A DNA stretch of 64,000 nt from Drosophila persimilis (taxonomy: Eukaryota; Arthropoda; Insecta; Diptera; Drosophilidae): contig NW_020825288.1 in the NCBI RefSeq assembly GCF_003286085.1, positions 1,178,001-1,242,000 on the forward strand, read 5' to 3'. Of the stretch, positions 59,561 to 64,000 are shown in pieces. The notes beneath the pieces are model-generated. The model did no database searches, was not told the DNA's origin, and worked only from the letters and a program-made list of their open reading frames with translations. How positions within the stretch are numbered: position 1 is the first letter of the stretch; each line of letters begins with the position of its first letter. A program made the translations under genes and the position numbers.

Positions 59561-62307
59561 AAAATCTTTACAATTATGCGACTCCAACCAAATGATGACC
59601 CTCTAAAGGGTAGAGCACTCTGTTCTATATAGCCACATCAAATCCTGTACCAATTTGTTTCCGTATAAAGCCAATCATGAGATATTCTCCCCAGGAAAAA
59701 AATCATCCAAGCAGGGCAACTCCTTCTCCACGAATAAGTATCTTTGTTCCGAGTGCATGTTTCCGCTGGACCGTAAATAGTTTTTATTAGATTACAAGTG
59801 TTGCCTCCCACTCCCTCCCCGCTCCACTCTCATCTATAATTCAATAAAGAATATATATACCAACTTTTTTGCTGGAACCCACCACAGACTGTCTGCAGAA
59901 AAACTGTAGACAGATGATGACTTTCACTTGGTTTAACAAAAGCCGTATTATTTACACCTCCGGCTACAAAGAACCACCGCTAAGACCATTACGGATGGTA
60001 GCAACAGGAACAGCAACAGGGAAAACAAGTTGCAAAACACACCCAAGCGGGAGACAGGGGCATGCAACAACTGTGACAATCTACAGCCAGCCACCGGCTG
60101 CAGGGCAGATCCGGGTCTCGTTCGTCGCCGCGCATTTCAATCAATTAATCTAATTTAAATTCTTCCTTTTGTGTCGCTTTTTTCTCTCGAAGTTTTCCCC
60201 GGCCCCGGTTTTGCGGCCTTAGCCACCACCACTAAACGAAACGAGTTCTTTTTGTGCGAGTACATGGTATATATTTTTTCAATTTCTGCATTATCATTCG
60301 ATGCCAGGTCGAGGGTCATTAGCGGATGAGAGGGCGCAAGCTTTCGAGGGTTGCCCGCCTGCCTGCCTGTTCGAATCGGTTTACCTATCGAACAATCCGT
60401 TCGTCCGTCCAACCCCTTTTCTGTGGCCCAAAATCCCCGAAATCCAATTGAGTTATGCGGAGCAGAGCCACTGAAGTAGCTCTACTCTCCTCTCACCTCT
60501 CGACCCCCTCCATCCTCTCCATCGATACGGAAATGCGCCTTAAATGCCTTTTCAGTGTAGCCAAAGTGCAATGAGCCATTTCCTGCTCATCCTCTGCAGA
60601 TCCTCTCCCTTCCTGCGGGCAAAAAGCTGTGCCATAAATGTTGAGCACGACCACAGGACATACCCACAGGAACAGCTCTGCTCTGCGCTGCTCTAAAAAA
60701 CTGCAGACAAAACCAATCTGCTGGCCGCCCACCCGTTCAACTGACAGCCCAGCCACGCCCCGTTTTCCACACAGAAATCAGCAAAAAAGGTGAACGCACA
60801 CAAAAAACTGCAGAAGAAGCTCCGGAGCGAACGTGTGCCAGGAGCAGGAGCAAACACACACAGAAGGATGCAGTCAATGCGTATCCATATCCAGCAGATA
60901 CTCGTGCCACAGCCACTGCCACTGCCACATGCCGCATGCCACATTCACGGGAGGAGGCTGCAGGACATGCCATCTGTCAGGCAGCATTTGAGATGCCAGC
61001 AGAACAAAAACAAAGTCAAAGGCTTGAGCCCCCGAATTCGCTAGAGAAAGGATTGGCTCTGGAGAGACAACAGGGGGAAGGGGGTGGAGAAAGGGTTAGA
61101 GACAGCTGAGAGCTGAAAGATACTCTAGTCGAGATACAATTGTATCTGTGAATTGGATTATTATTTGCCAGCCCTTTTATGGGGTGCGAGCACGAGTATT
61201 CGAGGTTTTCTGAGAAGATTGCGATGCATAAATGAGAGGAATTTCGATTTGAAAATATGAAAATATTCTAAAATATAAGAATATTGTATCTTTAGGTGTA
61301 TCCAAGATACTCGTAGATATAAGGCTTTTGCAATTGCTGCTCCATTCATTTGTGGATTTCCACACTCATCATAAGAGTTTCTCAACTGAAGAGGTTTCAA
61401 GTTGAAGTAATTTCCTTTGCAGAAGATATTAGATACTCATAAAATGGAACCTCCAACACACATTTCTGCAGTCGAATTTCTATAAACAACCAAGAGAAAC
61501 TCCCAATCATGGCTTTCCCTATTAAATTAGCTAAATATACGCCATTTCTGCCATAGAATCTCTGTCTCTTAAAGGGTTTCTATGAAGTATTGCTCTCATG
61601 TAGCGTTCCCACTCCCTCACACCCGCCCCACTTGACTTCCGACGCTCGACTTATGGGCTCTGGGCCACACCTTGGCCTTCGGTTCAGCTCATAATTCATA
61701 ATAGTCGGAACAGCAGAACAACCGAACATCTGAGCATCAGAACAGTGCCTCAGGTCTGCTGCAAAGCAAATCAATCACAATCGAAATCTGGCTACAAATG
61801 TGCCCTAAAAGCAGGAGGCATCGCTCGACCACCCTTACGATTCGAAGGGGTCCTGCATCCCGGTGTCCTGGTCTGCGCTTTGCGGCATGAACAATTGAAC
61901 AATTGCGAAAAATCCGAGAGAGACAGAGAGGGGGAACGAGCTACAGAAGGATTAATGCTGGTACGCTGCTGCAGGCTTCCTCCCATAGCCCTGAGTCCCG
62001 AGTCCTGGCTAAGGTGTCGCGCTTAAAACCCCCGTGTGTCGCTATCGCGTATCGCTTTGCAACCCCAAATTGCATTCGCCCTCTCCCTGGGCCTCATCAT
62101 CGGCAACTTTTCATTATGCTAAACCGTAAATGAAGAGGGTTGCCCGTCCAGGGGCTGATGACGGGCTGATCTGGGCGAGGGCTTCGGGGTAGGTGTGCGG
62201 ACTGTGGACTGAGGAGTGTGGAGTGGTGCACGCGCTCAGGTAAGGCCCAAGGCCCGAAGGTGGAACAAAGCCCAGCCAGCAACGGGACTGGGACTGGGAC
62301 GATGCTG

Positions 62308-62334
62308 CAGCAGGAGGAGGAGGAGGAGGAGGAG
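62308..62334 (+). repeat. GGA trinucleotide repeat
   Basis: About eight uninterrupted GGA/AGG units. Confidence 0.8.
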
Positions 62335-62510
62335 CAGTAGGAGGGGTGGCAGCACCGAGCGTGACAGATTAGCGAATGGCAAAATGCTGACATACGGGCG
62401 AAAGGAACAGGACAGGAACATGAGTAGCTGCAGCAGCAGGAACGGCAGGAACAGCAGGACTCGACTCAGAGGTAAATGCCTAGGTAAGGCTGTCCGAATG
62501 CGGGGCAATC

Positions 62511-62530
62511 TCGTATCGCATCGTATCGTA
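62511..62530 (+). repeat. TCGTA pentamer array
   Basis: Four units: TCGTA, TCGCA, TCGTA, TCGTA. Confidence 0.8.
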
Positions 62531-63741
62531 TGCCCAAAACTAGTCATCAGATCAGGTCCACACACTCCCCCCTGCCACGTTCCACCCTACCCCTAACAGT
62601 CCATTGCCACATTCTCGTGCCACAAAAGTCATTGCATACTTTGCGGCAACTTCCGCACTTCCGGCACTTTGGCTGGCATCCGTTTCCAACGTGCGTCGTC
62701 GGACTCCAGCTGCTGCGGCTGCTTCTGCTGCTGCTGCTGTTGCATGGAGCTACCTTCTCTCCAGCGAAAATGCCACTCAGAGATAAACACATGGAGAAAG
62801 GGAGAGAGAGATATGGTGAATGTCCAGGTCTCTCCACAGGATATTTATTTACCTTTTATATCAGACAGGCAGCAACAGCAGTGCATATGAAAATTATTTT
62901 TATTGCTTTTTATACCCTAACAAAGGGAGGCTATGGACAATGAATCCATGAATGGATAAAGCATTGCTTCAGTGAATGAATGAAATATCTACAGATTTAT
63001 AATATATACTCCTCCAAGTCCATCGAAAGATCAAAGTTCTCTCTACCAAAATTCATAAAATGATTTCGTTCATTCCTCTTCGATCACTCTTTCCTTTGCT
63101 CCATTTACGAGTACAGTTCCCTGGAGATCATTCAATCTTTCTGTGCCCCAGACTACCTTTAATCCAATTCCCAAACATAAATATCACAAATGTCTGGATT
63201 TCTCAGAATCTTCAAACGATTCAGATTTGCGTCAGACCGCAATTCCCAAAGGAACCAGCACCACTTTGATAATGAACTCGAACCCGAATCGGTTTAAAAA
63301 TAATAAAAGCACAGAAATATAAATATAAAAAATCAATTTGTATTCCTACCTAGATTCCTGGGGGTTGAAAGATTTTGGTCGATCCATAGGAAATCTTGGC
63401 CTGAGGGGAAAAAAGAAAGATAGAAGATCGTTATAGATGGCTTGTAGACAGATATAGACTTAAAAATATATCCATCTGTAGAAAAACTTTCCATTAAGAG
63501 AGTCCCAAGACTCTTTATCTCTGATTTTCGTGTCCTCCAAGCTCCTATACGATTTCCTAGAGCATTTCCACTTCGATTTCCCATTGATTTTCCCCTCATT
63601 TGCGATTATTTCTGCAGCCCTTAAGTGGACAGTGGATTGGAGGACTGGCGAGGCAGTTGCCTCATTCAGCGTTAATCATTAAATCTCTGCACGCACCCGG
63701 CTGAAAGTCGATAAAGGTGCACCCGATTGTTGTGTGCGTGA

Positions 63742-63800
63742 GTGTGTGTGTGTGTGTGCCTCCCCCTTGCCACAAATGCTACACACACACACACACACAC
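63742..63800 (+). repeat. inverted GT/AC dinucleotide tracts
   Basis: A 17-nt GT tract (63742-63758) and a 20-nt AC tract (63781-63800) face each other across 22 bp. They could pair into a hairpin of about 17 bp; each tract can also adopt Z-DNA. Confidence 0.75.
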
Positions 63801-64000
63801 TCTTATTATAGGGCCAACAGCAGGCAGGGGGGAAAGGTGTGCTGCCACTGTAAAAGCTACCCCCGGATGGACGCTCGCTTCATCCCACGCCGCAGCGTCG
63901 TGCCACGCGGAGCAGCACCCAAGGCGAATCTCCTGCGCAATTTCGCAAAAATAATTTCGCAGCAAAAAATAGAAAATCGTTTCGGGAAACCTAATGAGTA

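Larger units (their letters stand above)
55000..64000. other. non-coding region, right edge
   Basis: No gene is supported. AT-rich islands lie at about 55490-55760, 56690-57300, 58060-58480, 61090-61570 and 62930-63600. The CGATA cluster is at 59314-59560. A perfect 9-bp stem with a 7-nt loop (CTTCAGATA / TATCTGAAG) lies at 57028-57052. ATACTCGT/ACGAGTAT occurs at 55122, 61192 and 61307. Confidence 0.6.

Noticed and set aside
60355..60385. tRNA T-loop-like word GTTCGAATC
   Set aside because: No acceptor stem, anticodon stem or B box context around it.

Overview
The window looks like nuclear DNA of a drosophilid fly. The protein families match fly families (an MST-HMG-box type sperm chromatin protein, an insect NPC2-like secreted protein, an eIF4H-type RRM protein). 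One coding gene has a 62-nt GT..AG intron, the usual short size in Drosophila. The non-coding DNA is full of short GA, CAG, TG and CTCCG-type simple repeats and of the word GCCATAAA. The obscura group is possible, but I cannot prove a species from this sequence.

Gene density is very low. I can defend only four protein genes: (1) a minus-strand Lys/Cys-repeat protein of 367 aa with a C-terminal MST-HMG-like region (2442-3545); (2) a plus-strand two-exon eIF4H-like RNA-binding protein of 471 aa (25589-27066); (3) a plus-strand intronless adenylate-kinase-8-like protein of 289 aa with damaged catalytic motifs (42986-43855); (4) a minus-strand NPC2/ML-domain secreted protein of 160 aa (44991-45473). 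Genes 3 and 4 converge, with their stop codons about 1.1 kb apart. The rest (3.5-25.5 kb, 27.1-42.9 kb, 45.5-64 kb) is intergenic or intronic. One region at 9.86-10.33 kb may hold a small decayed or unresolved gene.

The non-coding DNA alternates between two textures. One is moderately GC-rich, with simple repeats, homeodomain-like AT words and TTTATGGC/GCCATAAA words. The other forms about 20 islands of 250-700 bp that are AT-rich and full of GATAC, AGTAT and TCTAGA words. Such large gene-poor stretches with small nested genes are typical of regulatory deserts or very long introns around developmental genes in flies, but no exon of a host gene was recognised. No tRNA, rRNA, CRISPR array or intact transposable element was seen.

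The four genes do not form a pathway. Two (the sperm-chromatin candidate and the AK8-like protein) suggest male germline or flagellar roles. The NPC2-like gene has a dense WGATAR cluster just upstream, which suggests gut or fat-body expression. The eIF4H-like gene suggests a translation-initiation role. The most notable non-coding signals are fifteen separate pentanucleotide arrays, excess copies of the 8-mers ATACTCGT and GCCATAAA, a CGATA-rich inverted repeat near 59.5 kb, and a low-confidence hairpin carrying a miR-2-family seed.
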